Shown here piece by piece: positions 27,801 through 41,820 of a stretch of DNA of 64,000 nt. The translations under genes and the position numbers were made by a program. The notes beneath the pieces are model-generated. The model searched no databases and had not been told where the DNA came from. It saw only the letters and a list, made by a program, of their open reading frames with translations. Numbering within the stretch: position 1 is the stretch's first letter; every line of letters begins with the position of its first letter. Source of the stretch: Platycnemis pennipes (Eukaryota; Arthropoda; Insecta; Odonata; Platycnemididae); contig OW121853.1 of NCBI GenBank assembly GCA_933228895.1, positions 120,858,133-120,922,132 on the forward strand, written 5' to 3'.

Positions 27801-29722
27801 ATATGATTGGCAAAATACAAGTTATTAGGATACTTTAAAAATAATTAACATGCCTCAGAGACGATTATGTTTATTTTTTTTCATTAAATTATTGCAGAAA
27901 TTTCTTGGAATCAAGACACGCAATAACTAAAATAAGATATTCATTTAAAAAGAGTTGGTAAAATACAACTTATTACGATAAATGAAGCATATATAGCTAG
28001 TCTCTGAGACGATTCATTTTTATTTTGCAGGTAAATATTGCAGAAATTTCCTTGAATCAAGCTACACAGTAAAAAAATAAGATATTTATCTGAAAATACT
28101 TGGTAAAATACCAGTTATTAGGATAAATTAAGAATATATAAACCGCCTCACTTACACACAAGTTATAAGGATGCATAAAGAATATTTAATCCGCCACTGA
28201 CACGTTTTTTTATTTTGCAATCAATATATGGCAGAATAATTGTGGAATTTATGCACTCTGTAGCTAATATCAGAAATTCAGCGGAAAATAATTGTTGTGT
28301 TAATTGCTGAAAAAATAAATCATGCTATTAGAAAAAAATAATTGCAGCAATTTCTTAGAATCAAGCGACGCAGTAAATATAATAAGAAATACTGCTGGCA
28401 AAAAATGGATTAAATACAAGTTATAAGAATAAAATAAAATAGTTTAACCAACTCTGAGACAGTTTTTTTATATTATTTTCACAAATAAAAAAATAGAACA
28501 CATACACAGATTTTTAAACGACTTTTTTTTATTTTTTTCCATGAAATATTGCAGAAATTTCTTGGAATCAAAGAACGCAATAACGAAAATAAGAAATTCA
28601 GCAAAAATTATTGGTAAAATACGAGTTTTTAGGATAAATAAAGAGAATTTAAACAGTCTCTGAAACAATTTTTTTTAAATTTGCTGTGAAGTATTGCAGC
28701 AATTTCTTGGAATCAAGCTACACTAACAAAAATAGGATATTCAGCGGGAAAATGATTGGTAAAATACAAGTTATTAGCATAATGAAATGAAGAAATTCAG
28801 AAACTAAAATAAAAAATTCTACTGAAATTAATTTGTATAACAGAAGTTATAATGATGCATAAAGAAGATTTAATTCCGTTTTTTTTCACTGACTCACTGA
28901 TTCACTGACTCGTTTTTTTTATTTTGCATTGAATTTTTGCAAAAATATAGTGGAATTTATTCACTCTTTAGATAATATAAGAAATTCAGCTACAAATAAT
29001 TGGTAAAATACAATTTATTAGAATAAAGTATTTTAACCCGCATCTGAGGTGATTTTTTTATTTTATAAGCAGAAATTACTTGGAATCAAGCAACACAGTA
29101 ACTAAAATAAGATCTTCATCTGAAAATACTGGTAAAATACCAGTTATTAGGATAAATTAGGAATGTATAAAGCGCCTCTCTTACACACTTACTTAAGTAA
29201 TTCAGCAATAATTATTGGTAAAATACGAGTTTTTAGGATAAATAAAGAGAATTTAAACCGTCTCTGAGACAATTCTTTTATATTATTTTCACAAATATAT
29301 TTCTAAAATTTCTTGGAATCATGGAGTGCCGCTCGAAAATAAGAAATTTATCTGAAATAAATTGATATTATACAATTTGTAAGGATAAAAATAGAACATT
29401 TAAACAGATTTTGAACGACTTTTTTATACTTTTCCATGAAATATTACAGAAATTTCTTGGTATCAAAGTACGCAGTAACGAAAATAAGAAATTCAGTTAA
29501 AATAATTGGTAAAATACCAGTTTTTGGGATAAATAAAGAGTAAATAAATCGTCTCTGAGACAATTTTTGTTTAATTTGCTGTGAAGTATAGTAGCAATTT
29601 CATGGTATAAAGCCAAAATACTTACAAAAATAGGATATTCAGCGGGAAAATGATTGGTAAAATACAAGTTATTAGGATAACTTAAAAATAGTTAACACGC
29701 CTGGGAGACGATTATATTTATT
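24837..29722 (+). repeat. Satellite A HOR copy 6
   Basis: This unit is 4,886 bp long and nearly identical to copy 5, sharing CAATATCTTAG near 26878, GAGATTTTAGG near 25640 and AATTCCGTTTTTTTT near 28872. It is the last complete unit before the homogeneous array ends in the next, truncated copy. Confidence 0.93.
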
Positions 29723-30139
29723 TCTTTCCAGTGAATTATTGCAGAAATTTCTAGGAATTAAGTCACGAAATAACAAAAATAAGAAATTCAATTAAATATA
29801 TTTGGTAAAAGAAAACTTATTACGATAAATGAAGAATATATAATTCACCTCTGAGGCGCTTTTTTGTATTTTTGCAGGAATATTTTCAGTAATTTCTTAG
29901 AATCAAGCGACGCAGTATTTTAATAGAAATACAGCTACAAAATAATTGATAAAATACATGTTATTAGAATAAAATTAAAAACTTAAACTGATTCTCAGAT
30001 AATTTTTTAAATTTTTTCCCTATAGTTTGCAAAAAATTTCTTGTAATGAAGAAATGCAGAAACGAAAATAAAAAATTAGGCTAAAATTAATTTAAATAAC
30101 ACAAGCTATAAGGATTCGTAAAGAATATTTATACCGCCA
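29723..30139 (+). repeat. Truncated seventh HOR copy and array edge
   Basis: The first ~417 bp of the HOR unit are present and match copy 6 essentially base for base, up to ATTTATACCGCCAC. From there the sequence reads TCACTCGTTTTTTTTT, where the homogeneous copies read TGACACGTTTTCTTTT. After that the same monomer order continues for a few hundred bases with clearly more substitutions. The edge of the homogenised array therefore falls inside a monomer. Confidence 0.85.
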
Positions 30140-31861
30140 CTCACTCGTTTTTTTTTAATTATGCAATGATTATTCTGTGGAATTTATGTACTGTAGCTAA
30201 TATCAGAAATTCAGCTGAAAATAATTGGTGAAATACCTGTTATTAGAAAAAAATAATAATATTTAAACCGTCTCTGAGACAATTTTTTAAAAACTTTTCA
30301 AAAATATTGCATAAATTTCTTGGAATCAAGGATTGCAATACGAAAATAAGAATTTCTGCTGAAATAAATTATTATAATACAATTAATTAGGATAAATATA
30401 GAATATTTAAACACACTGACAATTTTTTTATATCTTTTTTCCATTAATATTACAGAAATTTCTTGGAATCAAAGCACACAGTAACAGAAATAAGAAATTC
30501 AGCTAAAATTAATTGGTTTAATACGAGTTCCTAGGATAAATAAAGAATATATAAACCGCCACTGAGAATTTTATTTTTATTTTGCATGGATTAATGCAGT
30601 AATTTCTTAAAAACAAGCGACGCAGTATTTAAAATAAGAAATGCAGCTAACAAATTATTGATAAAATACAAGTTATAAGAATAAACTAAAAATATTTAAC
30701 CCGACTCTGAGACATTTTTTTTATATTATTTTCACAAATATATTTCTAAAATTTCTTGGAATCATGGAGTGCCGCTCGAAAATAAGAAATTCATCTGAAA
30801 TAAATTGATATTATACAATTTGTAAGGATAAAAATAGAACATTTAAACAGATTTTAAACGACTTTTTTATACTTTTCCATGAAATATTACAGAAATTTCT
30901 TGGAATCAAAGCACGCAGTAACGAAAATAAGAAATTCAGTTAAAATAATTGGTAAAATACCAGTTTTTAGGATGAATAAAGAGTAAATAAATCGTCTCTG
31001 AGACAATTTTTTTTAAATTTGTTGTGAAGTATTGTAGCAATTTCATGGAATCAAGCCACCTACTTACAAAAATAGGATATTCAGCGGGAATATGATTGGC
31101 AAAATACAAGTTATTAGGATAATTTAAAAATAATTAACATGCCTCAGAGACGATTATGTTTATTTTTTTTCATTAAATTATTGCAGAAATTTCTTGGAAT
31201 CAAGACGCGCAATAACTAAAATAAGATATTAATTTAAAAAGAGTTGGTAAAATGCAACTTATTACAATAAATGAAGCATATATAGCTAGTCTCTGAGACG
31301 ATTCTATTTATTTTCCAGGTAAATATTGCAGAAATTTCCTTGAATCAAGCTACACAGTAAAAATATAGGATATTCATCTGAACATACTTGGTAAAGTACC
31401 AGTTATTATGATAAATTAAGAATATATAAACCGCCTCACTTACACACAAGTTATAAGGCTGCATAAAGAATATTTAATCCGCCACTGTCACGTTTTTTTA
31501 TTTTGCAATGAATATAAATCCGAATAATTGTGGAATTTATGCACTCTGTAGCATATATCAGAAATTCAGCGGAAAATAATTGTTGTTTTAATTTGTGAAA
31601 ATAATAAATTTGCTAACGAAGTAGCAAATAAATAATTGGTAAAATACAAATATATATATGAAATATATAAAAAATAGTTAACCAACTCTGAGACAGTTTT
31701 TTAATATTATTTTCAAAAATAATAAAATAGAAGACATACACAGTTTTTTAAACGACTTTTTTTATTTCTTTCGATGAAAATTTGCAGAAATTTCATGGAA
31801 TCAAAGCACGCAATAACGAAAATAAGAAATTATAACTATTAGAAAAAAATTATTGCAGCAA

Positions 31862-34800
31862 TTTCACAGAAATATGCCAGAAATTTCTTGGAATCAAGGA
31901 GTGCAGCTCGAAAATATGAAATTCATCTTAAATAAATTGATATTATACAATTTAGGGGATAAATAGAATATTTAAACAGATTTTAAAACGATTATTTTTA
32001 TTTTTTTTATAAAATATAGCAAATATTTCTTTGAATCGAGGAACGCAGTAAAGAATATAAAAAATTCAGCTAAAATAATTGGTATAATACGAGTTTTTAG
32101 GATAAATAAAGAATAAATAAACCGCCTCTGAGAAAATTTTTTTAAAATTTACTAAGAATAATTGCAGCTTCTAATCAAACAACACGGTAAAAAAATATTT
32201 TTTTCAACGGGGAAATAAATGGTAAAATACAAGTTATTAGGATAAATTTGGAATACATAACCTCCCTCGGACTAACTCTGGGACGATTTTTTAATAATAA
32301 TTTCCCAAAAATATCGCAGAAATTTCTTGAAATCAAGGAATGCAGTACGAAAAGAAGAAATTCTGCTGAAATTAATTATGAATATACAATTTGTCAGGAT
32401 AATGTAGAATATTTAAACAGACTGAGACTTTTTTAATATTTTTTTCCATAAAAAGTTCCAGAAATTTCTTTGAAATAAAGCACGCAGTGTCGAAAATAAG
32501 AAATTCAGCTAAAATAATTGGTATAATATTTAGGATAAATATAGAATATATAAAAGGCCTCTGTGACAATTTTTTTTTTATTTTGCAGGGATTATTGCAG
32601 AAATTTCTGAGAATCAAGTGACGCAGCATATAAAATAAGAAATTCAGCTAAAAATATTTGGTAAAATACAAGTTATAACGATAAATGAAGAATATATATA
32701 ACTAGCCTCTGAGACGATTCGTTTTGTATTTTGCAGTTAATTATTGCAGAATTTTCTTAGTATCAAGCGACGCAGTATTTAAAATAAAAATAGAGCTAAA
32801 AATAATTGATACAATACATGTTATTAGAATTTAATAAAAATATTTAAACTGACTCTGAGATAATTTTTTTATGTTTTTTTCCCTGAAATTTTGCAAAAAC
32901 AATTCTTAGAATGAAGAAATACAGAAACGAAAATAAAAATTCACCTGAAATTAATTTCTATAACACAAGTTATAAGGATGCATAAAGAATATTTAATCCG
33001 CCAAGGACACGTTTTTTTTATTTTGCATTGAATTATGGCAGAAATATTGTGGAATTTATGCACTCTATAGCTAATATAAGAAAATCAGCTATAAATAATT
33101 GGTAAAATACAGTTTATTAGGATAAAGTAAGAATATTAAAACTAACTCTGAGACGATGTTTTGGTATTTTTTCCAAGAAATATTGCAAAAATTTCTTGAA
33201 ATCAAGGAATGCGGTACGAAAATAAGAAAATCTGCTGAAATTAAATATGATTATACAATTTGTCAGGATAAATGTAGAATATTTAAACAGACTGAGACTT
33301 TTTTTATATTTTTTTCCATAAAAAGTTCCAGAAATTTCTTTGAAATAAAGCACGCAGTAACGAAAATAAGAAATTCAGCTAAAATAATTGGTATAATATG
33401 AATGTTAAGGATAAATATAGAATATATAAAGGCCTCTGTGACAATTTTTTTTTATTTTGTAGGGATTATTGCAGAAATTTCTGAGAATCAAGGGACGCAG
33501 AATTTAAAATAAAAATATAGCTAAAAATAATTGATAAAATACATGTTATTAGAATTTAATAAAAATATTTAAACTGACTCTGAGATGATTTTTTTGTTTT
33601 TTCCCTGAAATTTTGCAAAAAAATTTCTTAGAATGAAGAAATACAGAAACGAAAATAAAAATTCGGCTGAAATTAATTTGTATAACACAAGTTATAAGGA
33701 TGCATAAAGAATATTTAATCAGCCACGGACAAGTTTTTTTTATTTTGCATTGAATTATGGCAGAAATATTGTGGAATTTATGCACTCTATAGCTAATATA
33801 AGAAATTCAGCTATAAATAATTGGTAAAATACAATTTATTACGATAAAGTAAGAAAATTAAAACTAACTCTGAGACGATTTTTTGGTATTTTTTCCAAGA
33901 AATATTGCTAAAATTTCTTGGAATCAAGGAATGCAGTACGAAAATAAGAAATTCTGCTGTCATTAATTATTAATATACAATTTGTCAGGATGAATGTAGA
34001 ATATTAAAAACAGACAGACATTTTTTTAATTTTTTTCCATGAATTATTCCAGAAATTTCTTGGAATCAAAGCACGCAGTAACGAAAATAAAAAATTCAGC
34101 TAATATTTATTCGTATAATACGAATTTTTAGGATAAATGTAGAATATATAAACCACCTCTGTGACAATTTTTTTTTTATTTTGCAGGGATTATTGCGGAA
34201 ATTTCTGAGAATCAAGTGACGCAGTATATAAAATAAGCTATTCAGCTAAAATATTTGGTAAAATACAAGTTATTACGATAAATGAAGACTGTATTAATCG
34301 CATCTGAGACGGTTTTTTATATGTTTTCAGTGAAATATTGCAGAGATTTCTTGGAATCTAGTAATGCAGTACCAAAATGAGAAATTCATCTGAAATAAAT
34401 TGATCTTATGCAATTTGTTAAGATATAACTAGAACATATAAACAGATTTTAAAACGACTATTTCATTCTTTTCCATGAAATATTGCAGACATTTCTTGAA
34501 ATCGAGGCACGCAGGGAGTACGAATACAAAAAATCAGCTAAAATGAATTGGTATAATACGAGTTTTTAGGATAAATAAAGAATAAATAAACCGTCTCTGA
34601 GACAATTCTTTTTAAATTTGCTGTTCAGTATTGCAGCAATTTCTTGGAATCAAGCCTCACTAAGAAAAATAGGATATTCAGCGGGAAAATGATTGGCAAA
34701 ATACAAGCTATTAGGATAATTTAAAAATAATTAACATGCCTCAGAGACGATTATGTTTATTTTTTTTCATTAAATTATTGCAGAAATTTCTTGGAATCAA

Positions 34801-35407
34801 GACACGCAATAACTAAAATAAGATATTCATTTAAAAAGAGTTGGTAAAATACAATTTATTACGATAAATGAAGCATATATAGCTAGTCTCTGAGACGATT
34901 CATTTTTATTTTGGTGGTAAATAATGCAGAAATTTCCTTGAATCAAGCTACGCAGTAAAAAAAAATAAGATATTCATCTGAAAATACTTGGTAAAATACC
35001 AGTTATTACGATAAATTAAGAATGTATAAACCGCCTTACTTACACACAAGTTATAAGGATGCATTAAGAATATTTAATCCGCCACTGACACGTTTTTTTT
35101 TGCAATGAATATATTGCAGAATAATTGTTGAATGTATGCACTCTGTAGCTAATATCAGAAATTCAGCGGAAAATAATTGTTTTGTTAATTGGTGAAAATA
35201 TTAAAACATGCTATTAGAAAAAAATATTTGCAGTAATTTCTTAGAATCAAGCGACGCAGTAATAAAAATAAGAAATACTGCTGGAAAAAAATGGATTAAA
35301 TACAAGTTAAAAGAATAAAATAAAATAGTTTAACTAATTCTGAGACAGTTTTTTAATATTATTTTCAAAAATAATAAAATGGAAGACATACACAGATTTT
35401 TAAGCGA
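31862..35407 (+). repeat. Large direct repeat in the rearranged region, copy a
   Basis: This block of about 3.5 kb starts at TTCACAGAAATATGCC and ends at CACAGATTTTTAAGCGA. It recurs as 36990-40547, with an offset of 5,128-5,140 bp at most points. The two copies differ by gain or loss of whole monomers: around 33470-33785 the offset becomes about 5,285, and it returns to 5,140 by 34283. This shows that single-monomer slippage continued after the large duplication. Confidence 0.85.
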
Positions 35408-36101
35408 TTTTTTTACATTTTTTTCCATTAATATTTCAGAAATTTCTAGGAATCAAAGCACACAGCAACGGAAATAAGAAATTCAGCTAAAATTAATAGG
35501 TATAATACGAGTTTTTAGGATGAATAAAGAATATATATGAACCGCCACTGAGAATTTCTTTTTATTATGCATGGATTAATGCAGTAATTTCTTAATAGCA
35601 AGCGACGCAGTATTTAAAATAAGAAACGCAGCTAACAAATAATTGATAAAATACAAGTTATAAGAATAAACTAAAAATATTTAACCCGACTCTGAGACAT
35701 TTTCTTTATATTATTTTCACAGAAATATGCCAGAAATTTCTTGGAATCATGTAGTGCAGTTCGAAAATATGAAATTCATCTTAAATAAATTGATATTATA
35801 CAATTTAGGGGAAGATAAATAGAATATTTAAACAGATTTTAAAACGATTAATTTTATTTTTTTTATAAAATATTGTAGAAATTTCTTGGAATCGAGGAAC
35901 GCAGTAAAGTATATAAAAAATTCAGCTAAAATAATTGGTATAATACGAGTTTTAAGGATAAATAAAGAATAAATAAACCACCTCTGAGAAAATTTTTTTA
36001 AAATTTGCTATGAATAATGGCAGCTTCTCCTTCTAATCAAACAACACGGTAAAAAAATATTTTTTTTAACGGGGAAATAATTGGTAAAATACTAGTTATT
36101 A

Positions 36102-37120
36102 GGATAAATTTGGAATATATAACCTCCCTCGGACTAACTCGGGGACGATTTTTTAATAATAATTTCCCAAAAATATCGCAGAAATTTCTTGAAATCAAGG
36201 AATGCAGTACGAAAAGAAGAAATTCTGCTGAAATTAATTATGAATATACAATTTGTCAGGATAATGTAGAATATTTAAACAGACTGAGACTTTTTTAATA
36301 TTTTTTTCTATAAAAAGTTCCAGAAATTTCTTTGAAATAAAGCACGCAGTAACGAAAATAAGAAATTCAGCTAAAATAATTGGTTTAATATGAATGTTTA
36401 GGATAAATATAGAATATATAAAAGGCCTCTGTGACAATTTTTTTTTATTTTGCAGGGATTATTGCAGAAATTTCTGAGAATCAAGTGACGCAGTATATAA
36501 AATAAGAAATTCAGCTAAAAATATTTGGTAAAATACAAGTTATAACGATAAATGAAGAAAATATATAACTAGCCTCTGAGACGATTCGTTTTGTATTTTG
36601 CAGTTAATTATTGCAGAATTTTCTTAGAATCAAGCGACGCAGTATTTAAAATAAAAATAGAGCTAAAAATAATTGATAAAATACATGTTATTAGAATTTA
36701 ATAAAAATATTTAAACTGACTCTGAGATAATTTTTTTATTTTTTTCCCTGAAATTTTGCAAAAAAATTTCTTAGAATGAAGAAGTACAGAATATATAAAT
36801 AAAGAATATATAAACCGCCACTGAGAATTTTTTTTTTATTTTGCATCGATTAATGCAGTAATTTCTTAAAAACAAGCGACGCAGTATTTAAAATAAGAAA
36901 TGCAGCTAACAAATTATTGATAAAATACAAGTTATAGGAATAAACTAAAAATATTTAAGCCGACTCTGAGACCATTTCTTTATATTATTTTCACAGAAAT
37001 ATGCCAGAAATTTCTTGGAATCAAGGAGTGCAGCTCGAAAATATGAAATTCATCTTAAATAAATTGATATTATACAATTTAGGGGAAGATAAATAGAATA
37101 TTTAAACAGATTTTAAAACG
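36102..37120 (+). repeat. 1.0-kb direct repeat, copy a
   Basis: The block begins GGATAAATTTGGAATATATA and includes an abnormal monomer junction, GAAGTACAGAATATATAAAT near 36780, that fuses two different monomers. The same junction and flanks reappear at 40801-41820 with a constant 4,699-bp offset. This is strong evidence of duplication and not chance monomer similarity. Confidence 0.82.
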
Positions 37121-40100
37121 ATTATTTTTATTTTTTTTATAAAATATTACAAACATTTCTTTGAATCGAGGAACGCAGTAAAGAATATAAAAAATTCAGC
37201 TAAAATAATTGGTATCATACGAGTTTTTAGGATAAATAAAGAATAAATAAACCGCCTCTGAGAAAATTTTTTTAAAAATTGCTATGAATAATTGCAGCTT
37301 CTCCTTCTAATCAAACAACACGGTAAAAAAATATTTTTTTCAACGGGGAAATAAATGGTAAAATACAAGTTATTAGGATAAATTTGGAATACATAACCTC
37401 CCTCGGACTAACTCTGGGACGATTTTTTAATAATAATTTCCCAAAAATATCGCAGACATTTCTTGAAATCAAGGAATGCAGTACGAAAAGAAGAAATTCT
37501 GCTTAAATTAATTATGAATATACAATTTGTCAGGATAATGTAGAATATTTAAACAGACTGAGACTTTTTTAATATTTTTTTCCATACAAAGTTCCAGAAA
37601 TTTCTTTGAAATAAAGCACGCAGTAACGAAAATAAGAAATTCAGCTAAAATAATTGGTATAATACGAATGTTTAGAATAAATATAGAATATATAAAAGGC
37701 CTCTGTGACAATTTTTTTTTATTTTGCAGGGATTATTGCAGAAATTTCTGAGAATCAAGTGACGCAGTATATAAAATAAGAAATTCAGCTAAAAATATTT
37801 GGTAAAATACAAGTTATGACGATAAATGAAGAATATATTACTAGCCTCTGAGATGATTCGTTTTGTATTTTGCAGTTAATTATTGCAGAATTTTCTTAGA
37901 ATCAAGCGACGCAGTATTGAAATAAAAATAGAGCTAAAAATAATTGATAAAATACATGTTATTAGAATTTAATAAAAATATTTAAACTGACTCTGAGATA
38001 ATTTTTTTGTTTTTTTCCCTGAAATTTTGCAAAAAAAATTCTTAGAATGAAGAAATACAGAAACGAAAATAAAAATTCAGCTGAAATTAATTTCTATAAC
38101 ACAAGTTATAAGGATGCATAAAGAATATTTAATCCGCCAAGGACACATTTTTTTTATTTTGCATTGAATTATGGCAGAAATATTGTGGAATTTATGCACT
38201 CTATAGCTAATATAAGAAAATCAGCTATAAATAATTGGTAAAATACAATTTATTAGGATAAAGTAAGAATATTAAAACTAACTCTGAGACGATTTTTTGG
38301 TATTTTTTCCAAGAAATATTGCAAAAATTTCTTGAAATCAAGGAATGCAGTACGAAAATAAGAAATTCTGCTGAAATTAAATATGATTATACAATTTGTA
38401 AGGATAAATGTAGAATATTTAAACAGACTGAGACTTTTTTTATATTTTTTTCCATAAAAAGTTCCAGAAATTTCTTTGAAATAAAGCACGCAGTAACGAA
38501 AATAAGAAATTCAGCTAAAATAATTGGTATAATATGAATGTTTAGGATAAATATAGAATATATAAAGGCCTCGGTGACAATTTTTTTTTATTTTGCAGGG
38601 ATTATTGCAGAAATTTCTGAGAATCAAGTGACGCAGTATATAAAATAAGAAATTCAGCTAAAAATATTTGGTAAAATACAAGTTATAACGATAAATGAAG
38701 AATATATATAACTAGCCTCTGAGACGATTCGTTTTGTATTTTGCAGTTAATTATTGCAGAATTTTCTGAGAATCAAGCGACGCAGTATTTAAAATAAAAA
38801 TAGAGCTAAAAATAATTGATAAAATACATGTTATTAGAATTTAATAAAAATATTTAAACTGACTCTGAGATGATTTTTTTGTTTTTTCCGTGAAATTTTG
38901 CAAAAAAATTTCTTAGAATGAAGAAATACAGAAACGAAAATAAAAATTCGGCTGAAATTAATTTGTATAACACAAGTTATAAGGATGCATAAAGAATATT
39001 TAATCCGCCACGGACACGTTTTTTTTATTTTGCATTGAATTATGGCAGAAATATTGTGGAATTTATGCACTCTATAGATAATATAAGAAATTCAGCTATA
39101 AATAATTGGTAAAATACAATTTATTAGGATAAAGTAAGAAAATTAAAACTAACTCTGAGACAATTTTTTGGTATTTTTTCCAAGAAATATTGCTAAAATT
39201 TCTTGGAATCAAGGAATGCAGTACGAAAATAAGAAATTCTGCTGACATTAATTATTAATATACAATTTGTCAGGATGAATGTAGAATATTAAAAACAGAC
39301 AGACATTTTTTTAATTTTTTTCCATGAATTATTCCAGAAATTTCTTGGAATCAAGTGACGCAGTATATAAAATAAGCAATTCAGCTAAAATATTTGGTAA
39401 AATACAAGTTATTACGATAAATGAAGACTGTATTAATCGCATCTGAGACGATTTTTTATATTTTTTCAGTGAAATATTGCAGAGATTTCTTGGAATCTAG
39501 TAATGCAGTACCAAAATGAGAAATTCATCTGAAATAAATTGATCTTATGCAATTTGTTAAGATATAACTAGAACATATAAACAGATTTTAAAACGACTAT
39601 TTCATTCTTTTCCATGAAATATTGCAGACATTTCTTGAAATCGAGGCACGCAGGGAGTACGAATACAAAAAATCAGCTAAAATGAATTGGTATAATACGA
39701 GTTTTTAGGATAAATAAAGAATAAATAAACCGTCTCTGAGACAATTCTTTTTAAATTTGCTGTTCAGTATTGCAGCAATTTCTTGGAATCAAGCCTCACT
39801 AAGAAAAATAGGATATTCAGCGGGAAAATGATTGGCAAAATACAAGCTATTAGGATAATTTAAAAATAATTAACATGCCTCAGAGACGATTATGTTTATT
39901 TTTTTTCATTAAATTATTGCAGAAATTTCTTGGAATCAAGACACGCAATAACTAAAATAAGATATTCATTTAAAAAGAGTTGGTAAAATACAATTTATTA
40001 CGATAAATGAAGCATATATAGCTAGTCTCTGAGACGATTCATTTTTATTTTGGTGGTAAATAATGCAGAAATTTCCTTGAATCAAGCTACGCAGTAAAAA

Positions 40101-40547
40101 AAAATAAGATATTCATCTGAAAATACTTGGTAAAATACCAGTTATTACGATAAATTAAGAATGTATAAACCGCCTTACTTACACACAAGTTATAAGGATG
40201 CATTAAGAATATTTAATCCGCCACTGACACGTTTTTTTTTGCAATGAATATATTGCAGAATAATTGTTGAATGTATGCACTCTGTAGCTAATATCAGAAA
40301 TTCAGCGGAAAATAATTGTTTTGTTAATTGGTGAAAATATTAAAACATGCTATTAGAAAAAAATAATTGCAGTAATTTCTTAGAATCAAGCGACGCAGTA
40401 ATAAAAATAAGAAATACTGCTGGCAAAAAATGGATTAAATACAAGTTATAAGAATAAAATAAAAATAGTTAAACCAACTCTGAGACAGTTTTTTAATATT
40501 ATTTTCAAAAATAATAAAATGGAAGACATACACAGATTTTTAAGCGA
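36990..40547 (+). repeat. Large direct repeat in the rearranged region, copy b
   Basis: This is the second copy of the ~3.5-kb block. Relative to copy a it has one extra monomer near 38590-38760, with an ACTAGCCTCTGAGACGATTC word, and lacks one monomer near 39345. Its left ~130 bp also belong to the right end of another repeat (36102-37120), so overlapping duplication events are layered here. Confidence 0.85.
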
Positions 40548-40800
40548 CTTTTTTCATTTTTTTCCATGAAATATTGCAGAAATTTCTTGGAATCAATGTA
40601 CGCAATTACGAAAAAAAGAAATTTAGCTAAAATTATTGGTAAAATACGAGTTTTTAGGATAAATAAAGAGAAATTAAACCGTCTCTGAGACAATTTTTTT
40701 TAATTTGCTGTGAAGTATTGCAGCAATTTCTTGGAAACAAGCTACACTAACAAAAATAGGATATTCAGCGGGAAAATGATTGGTAAAATACAAATTATTA

Positions 40801-41820
40801 GGATAAATTTGGAATATATAACCTCCCTCGGACTAACTCTGAGACCATTTTTTAATAATAATTTCCCAAAAATATGGCAGAAATTTCTTGAAATCAAGGA
40901 ATGCAGTACGAAAAGAAGAAATTCTGCTGAAATTTAATATGAATATACAATTTGTCAGGATAAATGTAGAATATTTAAACAGACTGAGACTTTTTTTATA
41001 TTTTTTTCCATAAAAATTCCAGAAATTTCTTTGAAATAAAGCACGCAGTAACGAAAATAAGAAATTCAGCTAAAATAATTGGTTTAATACGAATGTTTAG
41101 GATAAATATAGAATATATAAAAGGCCTCTGTGACAATTTATTTTTATTTTGCAGGGATTATTGCAGAAATTTCTGAGAATCAAGTGACGCAGTATATAAA
41201 ATAAGAAATTCAGCTAAAAATATTTGGTAAAATACAAGTTATAACGATAAATGAAGAATATATATAACTAGCCTCTGAGACGATTCGTTTTGTATTTTGC
41301 AGTTAATTATTGCAGAATTTTCTTAGAATCAAGCGACGCAGTATTTAAAATAAAAATAGAGCTAAAAATAATTGATAAAATACATGTTATTAGAATTTAA
41401 TAAAAATATTTAAACTGACTCTGAGATAATTTTTTTATTTTTTTCCCTGAAATTTTGCAAAAAAATTTCTTAGAATGAAGAAGTACAGAATATATAAATA
41501 AAGAATATATAAACCGCCACTGAGAATTTTTTTTTTATTTTGCATCGATTAATGCAGTAATTTCTTAAAAACAAGCGACGCAGTATTTAAAATAAGAAAT
41601 GCAGCTAACAAATTATTGATAAAATACAAGTTATAGGAATAAACTAAAAATAATTAACCCGACTCTGAGACAATTTCTTTATGTTATTTTCACAGAAATA
41701 TGCCAGAAATGTCTAGGAATCAAGGAGTGCAGCTCGAAAATATGAAATTCATCTTAAATAAATTGATATGAAACAATTTAGGGGAAGATAAATAGAATAT
41801 TTAAACAGATTTTAAAACGA
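40801..41820 (+). repeat. 1.0-kb direct repeat, copy b
   Basis: This is the second copy of the 36102-37120 block. It has the same fused junction (GAAGTACAGAATATATAAAT near 41478) and CACAGAAATATGCCAG at 41691. It carries its own substitutions, such as TTGATATGAAACAATTTAGG where the first copy reads TTGATATTATACAATTTAGG. Confidence 0.82.

Noticed and set aside
1..30139. A CRISPR array.
   Set aside because: The repeated units are contiguous ~145-bp monomers without short direct repeats separated by unique spacers, and no cas genes are present.
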